Below, piece by piece: positions 12,960-25,631 of a stretch of DNA of 64,000 nucleotides. Source of the stretch: Schistosoma mansoni (taxonomy: Eukaryota > Platyhelminthes > Trematoda > Strigeidida > Schistosomatidae). Location of the stretch: NCBI RefSeq assembly GCF_000237925.1, contig NC_031497.1, forward strand, positions 13,190,512 to 13,254,511, written 5' to 3'. Made by a program: the position numbers and the translations under genes. A model generated the notes under the pieces. The model saw nothing but the letters and a program-made list of their open reading frames with translations, was not told the origin of the DNA and did no database searches. Position 1 is the stretch's first letter. Each line of letters starts with the position of its first letter.

Positions 12960-13233
12960 CTTATGTTGACAACCATAAGTAGTATGTAACAGTAATCAGA
13001 AGTGGGAGGATTGGCAAGAGAAGGTAGAGAATATCGAATTGAAGAAAACAGGAATGTAAACACATAGTAATGGCATTAACAACAGGATGAACGAACGATA
13101 AAGTTTATAAGAGACAATTGATGGAAGATGTGAAAATAAAGTACTTAATGTATAGTTTTCATATTTTATGAAGACATTGTAATATTGCACTAAACAATGA
13201 ATTGTTTTTCCCCACCTCGGTTCTATTTCAGTA
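12960..13233. repeat. Dispersed repeat family X
   Basis: Nearly collinear with 36463-36740: AACAGGAATGTAAACACATA, GATAAAGTTTATAAGA, GGAAGATGTGAAAAT and TTTATGAAGACATTGTAATA are shared. On the minus strand both copies keep the same reading frame open (YNVFIKYEN...[17 protein letters not shown]). I do not recognise the family. Confidence 0.7.
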
Positions 13234-13239
13234 CTATTC

Positions 13240-14097
13240 CAAGGACTGATAATGATACATTGAATCATAAATTAGTATTAAGAATAAGTTTCCTATGCAA
13301 AAAATCACTATTCGCTATTTTATTAAGGGAAATATTGCCTTAATTGGATTAAGTACAAAGAAATACAATAAACGTTATGTTTATTGTGGTTTTTTATATA
13401 ATTAAATACAAACGTTTATTCAGTTACCATTAGAATTACATTAAACAATGTGAGAACTCTTTTGATTACTATCTATACACATGATAACATAGCAACAATG
13501 AGGCTATATAATATATCATTCATCATATCAATTCATATGTGTAACTAAGACTGAACATAATCAATTTTTTAATTAAAAGAAAGTCTAAGAATGCAAGACA
13601 TTTTGTTTAAGCCCAACATGGAAGCCAATTGCCATTCAACAGATATATTGACTTAAACTCAACATAGAAATGAATAAGAGAATGACTAAACAAATAAAGA
13701 ATTAAAAATTCACTAAATATAAGATAAGCGTTTAAACTGAGAAACATCAAGAAGAGTTCACAACAATACAGTTAGACAGTATTAAATTTTCCGTTTCGCA
13801 AATTATTTCGCCGGTTAAATGCCTATAAAACAGGATTTTGTCGGAATATTGTATACTCTGTTCTAAGAATTCTTTCATATAATCAAATATATGGTACCAC
13901 ATAAAGTCATTATTATTATTACCATGATTAATATACTATCGAATATTATGATATATAGTTCCATATCATTAATTCATAAACTGAATGTATTGATTCTAGT
14001 AAAATCAAAAGGTTGTTTCAATCCATACCTAAAACGTAGTCGTAAACTATGTAAAAATATCTGTCATCTAGATTACAGAAATTAAGGTCAACGAGAG

Positions 14098-14133
<36 letters not shown>

Positions 14134-16390
14134 TACAACATATTTCCTTATCATACATCACTTAGTAACTATCACAATTATGTCAGTAAATATTTCCAAT
14201 ATATAAAACATGTGGAACATTATGCCCATGGAAACTAACGGGTTTATGAGAGAGTAATATTATTAAAATATAAAAGAGACCAGAGTAAAAATAAACGAAA
14301 TGTGGTAATAAATAAACAGCTTGAAAACAAAGTCTTTATTTCAACTTAGAATATTGATACTAAAACTTTATGATTGTTGTTTTTCCCATAAAAATCCACA
14401 TTCTAACAATTTTTAACAGATTTATTTTTCCTATATAAACTAGAATATATCTAATTTATATATCAAATAACTTTAATATTCTGACGTTGATGGGATATCA
14501 TCCTGTGTCACAGTATACAATTTGTTTTTCCTTAGGATAAATACTACCAACAATGTGGGATTTGTATTGATTTCCCCTCTTCCACTCTATGAATAGTAAG
14601 ATAGAAGAAAAGAATATAAAAAGAAATGAATCCGTTAGAAAAAATCTATTTTCGTTTAAATGAAGTTATTTTATAGGAATAATTTAATGAAAACTCTGTC
14701 AATTTTTTTTATTATTTTTTCATTAATTTCAAATTAACTAATTTATTTAAATAGATTAAAATGTACATTGAAATGATCAAGATAATAATTGATCAGTGAA
14801 TATTGAGATGAATTGAAAAATTTAAAATTACTAAAGTTTTTGTTTTCAACTTTAAATAAACAAAGTTGACGTATTAAACTGGGTTTTATAGAAATTGGTT
14901 AAATTTCTTAGTTGTTTTCGTCACAGATTATAAAGACTATAAGTATCATTGATAATACTTTTAAAAAAGAAACACTGAATAACTGTTTAGTCCCTTGTAC
15001 AAGACTTCTTAGAAGTATGCATTTATCATCCTGTCAAAGACAGAGAATAGGGCCTCTAATTAAAGTTTCCTTTTGAAATAAAAAAGGAATTGGAAGGTAG
15101 AAAACTGAAGTAACAGCACACAAAAAACTAAAAGTTCAGATATGGATAGGTAAAAGGCATTTTATAAATATCCATTAATCTTAATTATAATGTTTAACAA
15201 CCCATTTTGTCTATTTTTCTTCTTATTATTATTACGACATTCTTTCACGCTCAAGACATCATAAATTGACTTACAATCGTATTTATTTACCTGGAGAATA
15301 GAGTACGATAAAATTCATAGTATCATACGTATCTTGTTGTTCATATTCATCAAAATGGAACTAAAATGTACAAAAATCTAGGTCTTTTCAGCAACTTCAC
15401 TTATCATGCTATACAATTGTTAATTATAAATTCGAAAACAAAAACCTGAGGTGACTTGTTATTAGTATTATTATCATGTGATAATTAAGTCGAAAGAATT
15501 TGTAAGCACAAACATACATCACACGGTCAAGCCATTTTAGAAAAAAACACGTTCCACAAAGATTCATGCAGTTTAAAAGTTATAAAATCGATTGTATACC
15601 AACAAAAACATTCATCTTTTAAAGTTGAAAAAAATCTGAAAACTTTTAAGAAAAAAACGAAGATATTCGGTTAAGTAGGACAATGATCAAATATGAAACT
15701 TATTGGTCTAAGTTATGGATCCGATCTATCAATGATAGTAATGCGCTTTTAACCGATAAATGATTATAATTTAGGATCATTCTTAAACATATTTTAGTTT
15801 ATATTATACATTTCATGTATAAGTGTCTATTCGTTTGTTTATCATCTGTTTTCCTTTGTTTCTTATAGTTAATATCTCAAAATAAAATTAATTAGTCTGT
15901 TGTAGCTAAGCCAATTCAGTACTTTGGTGAATCATTCAATTATTTTTGAAGCACTGATTATAATGCATCAGTTCTAATGAAACTTTTTATGTTGGGATAT
16001 ACTTATAACCCGCTTACAAATTACACATAGAATAAAACGATCATTCTGTAATTCATCATCAAACCCTTTTAAGTAAAACCAGTGTTTGAATTATTAAATG
16101 ACGATTCTAATAATTATAAATACCATAATATTGGTATTCGCTCGTCAGAGGATTCTAGCATAACTAACTTCATGAGATAGAATAATATTTTTTAAGAATA
16201 AGTAATCTGAAGATACAGTCAAAAAGAATAAAGATATTAAAGTTTATTTATTTTCAAGTGAATGAATGGAAAAATATGTTTAAATTCCTGAAAATCTACT
16301 CTTTGCTTTATGATTAGTTATAGTACTGAAGTGAATAACTTTGTCATTAAGGGGTTGTGGAAATTGTTGAATTTCATTGAAATTACGAAC
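13240..16390. other. Gene-free AT-rich region
   Basis: No coding signature; one (TA)n tract. The 64-codon frame at 13891-14085 has no recognisable family. Confidence 0.55.
14099..14130. repeat. (TA)n microsatellite
   Basis: About 16 TA units. Confidence 0.95.
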
Positions 16391-16394
16391 TGAT

Positions 16395-16560
16395 CTCAGC
16401 CAAACCATCACTAGAAACCTGACAGCACTGAACTGGCGTTTCATCCTAATAAGTGACATCTTAGCAGTGCATATCCATAACCTTTCATACGGAAATGGGA
16501 CCAAGGACCTTTGGTCTGGAGTGCGAACGCTTAACATTTAGACTATGAAATCAAGATCAA
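16395..16560 (-). repeat. Diverged Smα-like SINE
   Basis: Minus strand CACTGCTAAGATGTCACTTA with ATTAGGATGAAACGCCAG keeps the hammerhead outline but with core changes. A tRNA-like head lies toward 16560. The oldest recognisable copy. Confidence 0.6.
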
Positions 16561-16929
16561 ACGGTGTTGATGCCTAAATTCAATCAATCCATGACATCGC
16601 GCGACCATTTTAGCGGTTCTAGTAAATATTATTATCTGTTCAGCGACGGTAGTTATCACAGATTTACTACAGTAAAAAAAAAGATTCTCATATAAACTTT
16701 TTCAGTTAAACTTTCTAAAGACCATGACAAAACAGTGTGCAAGAAGCTAAAAACAAAAAGTCGAAAAAATTCAAACTAATAACACTAATAGTGGTAAAAA
16801 ATTGACTATAAGAAGTAATTTTCAGGAGAAACAAATGAGATCAAAAGACGGAAAAAATGTGTAGGGATTATATGCATATTTGTCAGTGTAGGCTACTTTT
16901 TCAGAGTAAATAAATAAATACTACTATTT

Positions 16930-17050
16930 AAACTTAAGGTCAGTTATTTATTTACTTTAAAAAAGTGGCCTACATTAAGTTATTAGATGTCAAAAATACA
17001 ATTTTCTACTCATTGGGATATAACAAAAAACTATATTTATTATTAACTCT
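16930..17050 (+). repeat. Solo 3' end of the same Penelope-like family
   Basis: Shares AAGTGGCCTACATTAAGTTA-type sequence, TTTTCTACTCATTGGGATAT and the following TTTATTATTAACTCT with the 3' end of the element at about 8205-8310. No RT or GIY-YIG coding sequence precedes it. Confidence 0.75.
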
Positions 17051-17315
17051 CTACCCAATGCTCAATTTATTTGAAACTTTGGTATGCATACCTACTTACT
17101 CGCAATATCTTTCTATTCATAACCACTAACAACATTGTATATGTAACAACAGGTCGTTTTCTCTCCAAACGAATATTAAGAGATTTACATTTACACAATA
17201 AACAATAGGTGACACCATTATTTACAGAAAACAAAATCATATGCTGGTTTTTAAGTGATAATTAGATGATGTGTTGATAATAATTTTAAAACAAATGAAA
17301 CCTTTTTAAGCAAAG

Positions 17316-17520
17316 ATGGATAGTGACTAGCAGTGGAATCCAGGACGCGCGTTTCGTCCTATTTGGGACTCGTCAGCTGATGTTGATGTTCACTCTGGGA
17401 CTCAAACCCAGTACCTTTCGCTTCAAACGCCATCGCGTTATCCATTAAGCCAATTAGAGACTGACCAGTTGCAGTCCTAACATATCGATGAGAAGATTCA
17501 AACAAACAATGCTAAATGAA
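17316..17520 (-). mobile_element. Smα-like repeat with consensus hammerhead
   Basis: On the minus strand, a tRNA-like region with GGGTTTGAGTCCC (B-box-like, near 17410) is followed by the hammerhead at 17376-17351. The right-hand part (17450-17520) is shared with 1965-2040, including AGAGACTGACCAGTTGCAGT. The ribozyme flanks GCGCGTCCTGGATTCCACTG match the published Smα hammerhead as I remember it. Confidence 0.83.
17351..17376 (-). ncRNA. Smα hammerhead ribozyme core, consensus
   Basis: Minus strand CTGACGA, stem GTCC/GGAC with CAAATA loop, GAAAC, followed by GCGCGTC, the known cleavage-site side of the schistosome satellite hammerhead. No core substitutions are visible. Confidence 0.8.
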
Positions 17521-17529
17521 TTAGAACCT

Positions 17530-20399
17530 TTTTGAGTTTATTTTTGTCTTCTCAAACAAATACCTCTCATAATATCATGTAAACCCAAACAGGTAAAGTA
17601 GTAAAAACAATGAATAACTCTCTATTTCATAATTATAAGGTGTGGACAATACACACAAATATGAGGAACATTAATATATTAATAAATTATAAATAATGTA
17701 AATCTATAACTTTATGTCAGTTAGAATAATTTATTTTTGCATCATACATTTTTGTGTGGTGGTTAAACATATTAGATAACACAAGATGGTCGACATAAAA
17801 CCCAATCTCGGTTTTATCCTAGTTGCTGCACAACAGCAAGGTACAATCCCTAGAAAATTGATACTCTCTTCACAATAACTTCCGAAAACCGTGAAAAAAA
17901 ATTTGAATTTTCCATTAAAACCTTGACCTTGTGAGTTACTATGTTGATACCTCGACTAAATAATCTGATATTCAAACGCTTATTTGCCAAGTAGAATTCC
18001 TACGCCTAAGATCCAACCAGAAGATGAGAAAAACACAAGCGGTCTAGCCTCTGTATGTCTAACACAAAATTTCACGTGATTAAACACACTAATAACAAGA
18101 TAACACTTTATTATAAATAAGAGATTACAATATGTAGCAAGTTGGTATGGTTGAGGTATAAATTAGAATATTCAACTTTAAATTAATTTACAATAATTTG
18201 AGAACAGAAAAAGACATGACAACAATTAATGGAAGTCTGTAATTAAGAAAATATAAAAATCATATAAATTAAGCGTTCATAATTATATGCCATAAGAATT
18301 ATGGATATTAATGTCACAAAAGTAGTTACCAGAGATTGTCATTCTCTCTTATTCTTCTCACTGCACTAAAATAATAACACAAAAAAATAGTTTATCCTAA
18401 ACAAAATCAATTAGATTAGTAACGATCTTACAACTTGATCACTATTGACATTCAGTCAGTACTGATGACATGATGGGAAAATGTACCAATTAGTCCATTA
18501 TTCATTGGGGAACTTTGTCGATTTGTTTAGAAAATTTAATGTTGTTATTTTTGTATTGATGTTTTGTATGTAGGCAAGTCAATATATAGATAAAAAAAAA
18601 CCTATTTTTCTAGCTAGTGGTTTTTCATATAATTTCAAATCTTTCAAAGTCTTATGTCAATACTTTGATCTCATGAATAGCTGTCAAATATCTACATCAT
18701 ATCATTGTATATTACCTATCGACCAGTATTTTTCTTTTATCTTAGCAGTCGAAGAATTTCTTGACAAAAAAATAAGCCTTAGACAAACATGATATTACTT
18801 ACTACTTAGTGATCAAAATTCTTGGCTAATACCAATATCCATCCAGCTGAAGATGTTAAATTCCATAAAAAAAGTTTAAAGCCTAGAACATAATTGATGA
18901 AAGCAGTGAATAAAATTCACTATGTAATTATTTCTACTGTCTAATGTAATTAATATAACATTATAAGAACAAGGATCATTTGTCTTAATAATAATTAAAA
19001 CAATTTCAGTCAAATCTCATTCTTATCGATTTGCTTAAGTTGATCAAGGGATCATAGTTCTTGAAATTAAGAAAATGTAAGGATTACTCCTGTAATTCAT
19101 TATATAATATCTTCATCATAGTTAAATGTTTGTAGTGAATATAGAAAATATTTTTTAATCTAAGTTTTCTCGTCAGGTGCTGCTGATAAACAGCACTCAT
19201 TTGTAACTCAGTTAATTTAATGTGTATAAGTGGTAGAAATACATTATATTACACCTTTTATGTGTTAAGCAATAACTTAAGGAAATGGTTTCAGGTTTTA
19301 GTTAGCATCGATATATAATAACACTTACAAAGGTTTGATCAGTAAAAAAAATTACTGTCTAACATGAGGAATTCACATAAATCAAAGAAATACTATATAT
19401 TCAATGTATAACTATCACATCAGTCTACAACTAACCAATATTTCTGTATATCAATAAGTAGAAAGAACAATAAAAAAACATTACGTTACAATAAGTGAAG
19501 TCTAACTTGACTTAAGCATACGTTTAATCACTTATGAGTTCTCGTAATATTCGCATTCGTTGGATTACTTAAACAACCTTTGGAACGTTTTCCAACTTGT
19601 AATAAACAATAATGTACACGAAAGATTGCGGATAATGCAACGAACTTGATAACTCAATAAAATATTTCATTTTGTTGATTACTGTTTCTTTACTTATAGA
19701 AAAATGATAGAATATGTATAGTGGATACTTTCATTTTGAGTTTTATAATCATTTTTGTAAAGCTATCAATTGTTGGGATAATAGTGTTCTACGAACTTTT
19801 CTTAAAAAGTAAACAATTAATTAACTTCTATTGTAAATTGATCGTGTGTTTTTTTCAATATTAATACAACATATATAAGAACTTTCATCTAAATTAGAGC
19901 GAATAGTTTCACAGTATTTGGGCGCAATAGTGTATTTTCATTATTATTATCTATAACATCTTAAATGATCACTTCAGATTAATAAAAAGCAACTTGATGC
20001 TTTCCTTATTACTAGTTCTCTGACAATAGAAAAGCCAAACTCCACCGATACAACAAAATAACAAAATAAATCGGTAGTATTCGAAGTATTTTTTTCTTTA
20101 ATTTTTATTTCAATATAATTAAATAGTAATACAATAACAAGATGTTCGATCATAATAACAATATTAAAGAAGAGAGATAACTGAGAAAAATGTGAAGATC
20201 CATGCATACATACACACATGAAGAGTGAATGAGCATTATAAATTTGAGACTGTAAGAAACTAATCATTGTTACATTCCATATAAATAAAAATGATAATAT
20301 AAATGGGTAATATAGATGAAAATGTGCGAAAAATAACAATGTATTCAATAATATTTACTGTAAACTCACAAATTATATCTCGGGATAAAATTGTTAAAC
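17530..20399. other. Gene-free AT-rich region
   Basis: No coding or RNA gene recognised. The hydrophobic minus-strand frame 19974-20348 is T-rich low-complexity translation and is not accepted as a gene. Confidence 0.55.
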
Positions 20400-23300
20400 T
20401 GAAGAACCCAGTAAACCGGGTGAAAAATCCATAAGTTTAATACGCTAATAACAATTGATGACAAACAGAACCAGTAAGCAAATCAAAACACCAGCAGACA
20501 AACAATTCAAAGATTCAATGAGAATGAGAACAAGACTTTTTTTATAGCACAAATGTTTAAAATAAAAATGTAAACGAAATGTGCATCTGAAACACGGTGA
20601 GCAACTGAGATTGGAAGATTGAAGAAACAACAACAATAAGTGAAGATGTCAGGAACGACAGCAATAACAATACAAAACCAAAAAGAGGATAGTCAATCAA
20701 AACTAGAAGAGGAAATTGAATGAATAAATAAATTGGAATAAAAACGCCAACAGTTACAAATATGACCTAGGAACGCCCGAATGCAGACTACGAACATTTG
20801 TGATAATGTTCACGAATGGTAATTATAATAACGAGATAAGTAGTAGTAATAGTACTTACACTAGTAGTAATAAAGAAAAATATTTTTTTAGTCTTATATG
20901 TATATATAGTAAATCAACTGATATAAAAATAGCTGAGTAGCGTGACTGAAACAGATGAAAAATCCGTAGAAAAAACAAAGACCAAAACGATAGAAACCGC
21001 ATACGTAATCAGTGTTAATTAATAAAGAATAAATAGGCAGTGACAGCTAAAAATAAAAATTGGCTTAAATTTATTGGTATAAAAAACCAAACAAAACAAA
21101 AAAATAACCAAACGAAAAAAACTGGTTATTGCACATAAGTGAGAAATTTGACAGATAGATTTTTAAGGTAGATCAATTAATTGAGAACCTCTTTATTAGT
21201 ATCTTAAGATAAACAGGAGTAATAAAAGTTAAAATATAGAAGGTACAAAATTGGCTAAATTGGTCTTCAACGCTCCAAGCATAAATACTCATATACGCAT
21301 GTAATCATTCAACACTAACACAAGATGTTTAAAAGTTGGTAAATACCTCAATCTGATGATTGAATGAGCTATAGTTAGATGGAAATGATGAAGACTTTTG
21401 TATAATTATCAAATTACAATAAAGGAGTATATTAACAAAAGAAGAAATCACATTTCACACAGATAAACAAAGTTAAACAGTAGAACTAAACACATAAGAC
21501 TAACATCTAGACAGAAGAGTGAAGAGCAAGGAACAGCGACACAAAATTAATAGCATCCTAAAAGAAAGCCACAAGAGAGAGAGACACATTCAGAAGTACA
21601 GATCCATGGAAATATCTACCATACTTCCTTGTTTTATTTTAAGGTAACAAAACGAAACAAAAAACCGATAAAAATTCGGATTACTTTTAGACAGTTATTT
21701 TTTGTTTATATATATAACCTTGTTTGTATGAATGAATGTAGATAATACAAGGGGTAAATAATAAGTTATATATATATATAAACAAATGAGAAATCTAATA
21801 CAATATTTTGGTAAATAATGATAGTAAAAAGATGCAACAAATAAAAACACTATGAAAATATATATACTTTGTTAGATATATGTTTTGTGGCCAAACAGCG
21901 ACAATGACTTTTTTTCTGTTAGCTTTCTTTATTGAATATATTATTGTGAAAAAAAGGATTTTCTTCACTTGCTGTTCGGATAATTTTTTTTTTCAAAAAA
22001 AAGAAAAATACAGCAAACAACATACCAGAAAATGAGTAACAATATGTAGAATAACCAGAACTGAAAGAATTTTCTGTCCTATAAAAGCATTTTTTTGTTT
22101 CCAGAGATATAAAAAAAATCAATCTGATGTCAGCTGTGATATCGAATTCAGTACAAATGAGTAAGATTGTTTTAAGCATCATACATAAATATATCGATAT
22201 AAAGAAAAGTAGAACAGAGTACATTTTAATCTAACTGGGAAAACGAACTGAAATATATATAAAAAATTGTGAACAAGAGAAATTTTCTCTTTGCAGTAAT
22301 TCATAGTAAGTACCTTTATATGAGATAGTAGATACCATGAAATTTTGATAAGAAAATTTACTTTGAGGTGATAGAGGAAGCACCATAAAACCAATGACTA
22401 AGATTTGTAACAAAAATGTCATCTAACAAACGAAATTATTGAAAATAAAGGAAACTACGGAATAGAAAGGAAAAGAGACGCAAGACAAATAACTGGATTT
22501 TAATTTTAAAAGGTAACCAGTAGGAAAATTATTTTAGAAAAAAACAGAACATAAATACGCACAAGAGCCGAGATCAGTAGAAACGCGATTTACAGAATGC
22601 CTTTGAAACATCATTTACAATAAACCTCTACGAGTAAACAATTCGATTGAGCAGATGAAATTGACAAGCAATAAAAGAATTATGAATGAAAAATGTTTTA
22701 AAACACATACATACCAACTCTCCACTCAATTGCCACACTTCACTTTAGCAAACCATCACAATCTGGAAGCGCCCTGAATATGGCTTGTGCGTGGAAAGTG
22801 AACCATCACAGAATACTATTAAGTAAACGAATTAATGCATCAAGTGGGTAGTAATCAAAATTATCTGAAGCATGAATGCATCACGAGCCAGCGCAATAAT
22901 TAGAAAAATTACAAACATACACGTTTACAAAATAAACCACGAATTGAAATCAATGAGAGAAGTATGAAAATCTGCAACTTAAAACAAAGAGATATACTAA
23001 CTCATACAGATAATATAGGCATAAATACACGACACAAAAGAGATGAATGAAAGTTGTCGGTGTAACATACATGAAATTCTCATATTTCGAGCGTTTCATC
23101 ACTGTCTTACTCAATGATAGAAATAGTGGAAATGCATTGTGAATCACGTCCGAAGGTATACATTTAACGTATACGAAGAGATGTATTCACCAGATTTAGA
23201 ATTAAAAATATACACATACTGATTCTGCTTGAAATGACATTTTAAGAAGCAATGTTAAATTGTTAAAATCCATAAAAAAGGGTTTGATTGCTTATTTGTT

Positions 23301-25400
23301 GCATAACGTATCAGATGGAGAACAAAAACATAGAAACAATATTGCGTAAATGTACTACCATAACTACAATATGTTAAATATTAACATGAAAGAATGTAAG
23401 AAAATATATGATTTTTTTGTCTAATTTTTGTTGGATTTTGTAAAAAGTGTTACATTGAAAAATAAATAAAGGAAAATACCAAACAACAAAATAACATTAC
23501 AAAAATAAAAAATACCCCACATATACACACCCGCCCCCAGGGTTCGAAACATTTTCACCCAGTTTTTAAGCACCAAAACAAAGGAAAGAAAAAGGTAGTG
23601 ACAATTACCAAGTAGAAAGATAACAAGAAAACATGGCAGCTTGGTGGGAGTATATGATAGAGGCTACACCATTAGAGGAAACGTCAAATTCATAACAGAA
23701 ACTAGAAAATGTTTTCTTCAGTCTATATATATAAGATATTGTCAACAGAAGAAATTGAGTAATAATAACAAAAATCAGTTAACAAAAAAACTTTTGAAAG
23801 CGAGTAAACCATATTACTTTCAATTACTTGCATCCTACCACTCAGGATAGATATACAAGATACATACTACCGAATTGATGCATAAAAGATGTTATATCTA
23901 TCTTTGGTATGTAAAGCAATGTGCTAGTGCACTTGCATTAGCTAATCATTTTCTTCTTTTAAATGTTGCTTTATGAGAGAAAGAGAACACGTACAATTAA
24001 AATAATGTGTATAGTAAATATGTATGTATGTAAATAATAAATATTTATATAAATATGTTTATATAAAAGAATGAAATTAAAAACTAAAAATAAGTATACA
24101 TCATAAATAGGTGTCTATTCAATGACTAAAAGAAAATTCACCTCTAATAATTAGTAAGCTAAAATGTGTAAAACAATAACATTGTTGTCGATTTTTTATA
24201 AACAAAAATATTAGTATATATATATATATATACTGAAGATGGTCTAATTAACTATCATCCATACCAACTCATTTATTGGACAGTAATAGTTATAATAATA
24301 ATAATAATGATATATAATGCATAGAGATCGAGGTACCCCACATGTGTTGATCAACTCAATTTAAAAAAAAAACATCAAATCAAACTAAAAGAATAACCAA
24401 CACAATACAATCATCAAATGATCACAATAAAGAATAAAACATGAAAACAAAATTAAACAGGTAGATAAATGAAAGAAATGAACAAAACAAAAAAAGATAT
24501 TACATTAATATTATTACTACAACTACCAAGAGTAACATAATAAAGTTGACAAAACAGACAAGAAGTAAATAGAATTTAAAGATATGGAATAAAACTTTAA
24601 AAAAAAGAAAAGAAAAAACAAGATCACAATTCAATGAAACACGAAAGAAAATTATCCACAGACAAAGAGATAACAAAAATTCAGAAGAGGAAACTGAACT
24701 AAGAATGAATCACAGTTTACAAAAAAACAATTTCATCTTTTTAGGAATCCAACAAGTAAACAACGGGATAAAATTATAAAAGTAGGAAGAGGGAACACAC
24801 ACTATTCAAGCTAACTAGTTGATGAAAAGAATGAGTAGTTAGTGATGAGAATAATAGTAACAAGGAATAATAGTAGCAAAGTATGCAATTTGTGTGTCTT
24901 CTGCATTTACACTTAGGTCGTTTATAAGATATATTGTATGAGTGCTTTTATAAATATAATTGGCTGAGGAACAAATCATCAGCATTCGGTAAATGAGAAA
25001 TCACAGACTAGGAAATGGCAAAAAAAAGCAGACTGATATTTCAGTGAAAAAGATTTTTAAAAACATCAACTTAGGCCTTGTGTAAAAATGTTTTAACTTA
25101 GTGATCACTTTTTTAATCAAATGAACCCATTTTGTCAACGGAATTCACTGATTGATTATAATTATAGGTGTTGATGGCTAACATTAAAAGGATTTAAACC
25201 GGCAAAATATCTAAGAGAAAAACTAGAAAAAAACAACAGGCAGAGTAAGGAAAGCACCAAATGATTGAAACAAAAACAAGAGAATATGAAAGGTTGAAGA
25301 CAACGAAAGTAAGAGGTCGAGATCAGAAGAAACATTTCCAATTTTCATGAAACAAACATGCAGAAAGATATAACAAGCTAACAAATAATAACACACTTGT
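20400..25400 (-). other. Strongly A-rich plus strand downstream of CPEB; possible U-rich 3'UTR or 3' flank
   Basis: The plus strand is rich in A and poor in T for about 5 kb; for example, positions 24421-24480 hold 37 A and 10 T. Read as CPEB-sense (minus) RNA this is U-rich. Minus-strand UUUUAU-type CPE sequences occur, e.g. the complements of ATAAAA near 24435, 24591 and 24762. Whether it is transcribed is unknown. Confidence 0.5.
24215..24232. repeat. (TA)n microsatellite
   Basis: About nine TA units. Confidence 0.9.
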
Positions 25401-25406
25401 ATGCGT

Positions 25407-25631
25407 CTACCATCGATAAAGTGCAGGACGAGGACGTTCAGCCCCTTCTTTGACTAGAGGTTTATGATATTCACGACCATAACGACTGTGTATCTGTACC
25501 CAACATTGTTCGCAATAATATTGAAGGCAAGTAACATTAGCGCAAAAAAATGGGGCAAATTTACCCCCACAACGAGTACCTTGACATTCATCACACATTT
25601 GATTATCCAAGACATATGGTTTAACTTCAAC
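25407..25631 (-). CDS. CPEB: CPEB exon 6 (ZZ zinc domain and stop)
   Basis: A 225-nt terminal exon with acceptor TTTTAG. It begins [20 protein letters not shown] and ends RPALYRW followed by TAG. Seven Cys and two His provide the two-zinc ZZ fold that packs near RRM2 in CPEB proteins. The first AATAAA-like hexamer I see downstream is ATTAAA on the minus strand at 25117-25112, about 290 nt past the stop. Confidence 0.95.
   Translation of the reverse strand, partial: VEVKPYVLDNQMCDECQGTRCGGKFAPFFCANVTCLQYYCEQCWVQIHSRYGREYHKPLVKEGAERPRPALYRW

Noticed and set aside
19974-20348. 124-codon hydrophobic minus-strand frame
   Set aside because: Phe/Leu/Ile-rich because the strand is T-rich; no conserved motif, splice context or related copy.
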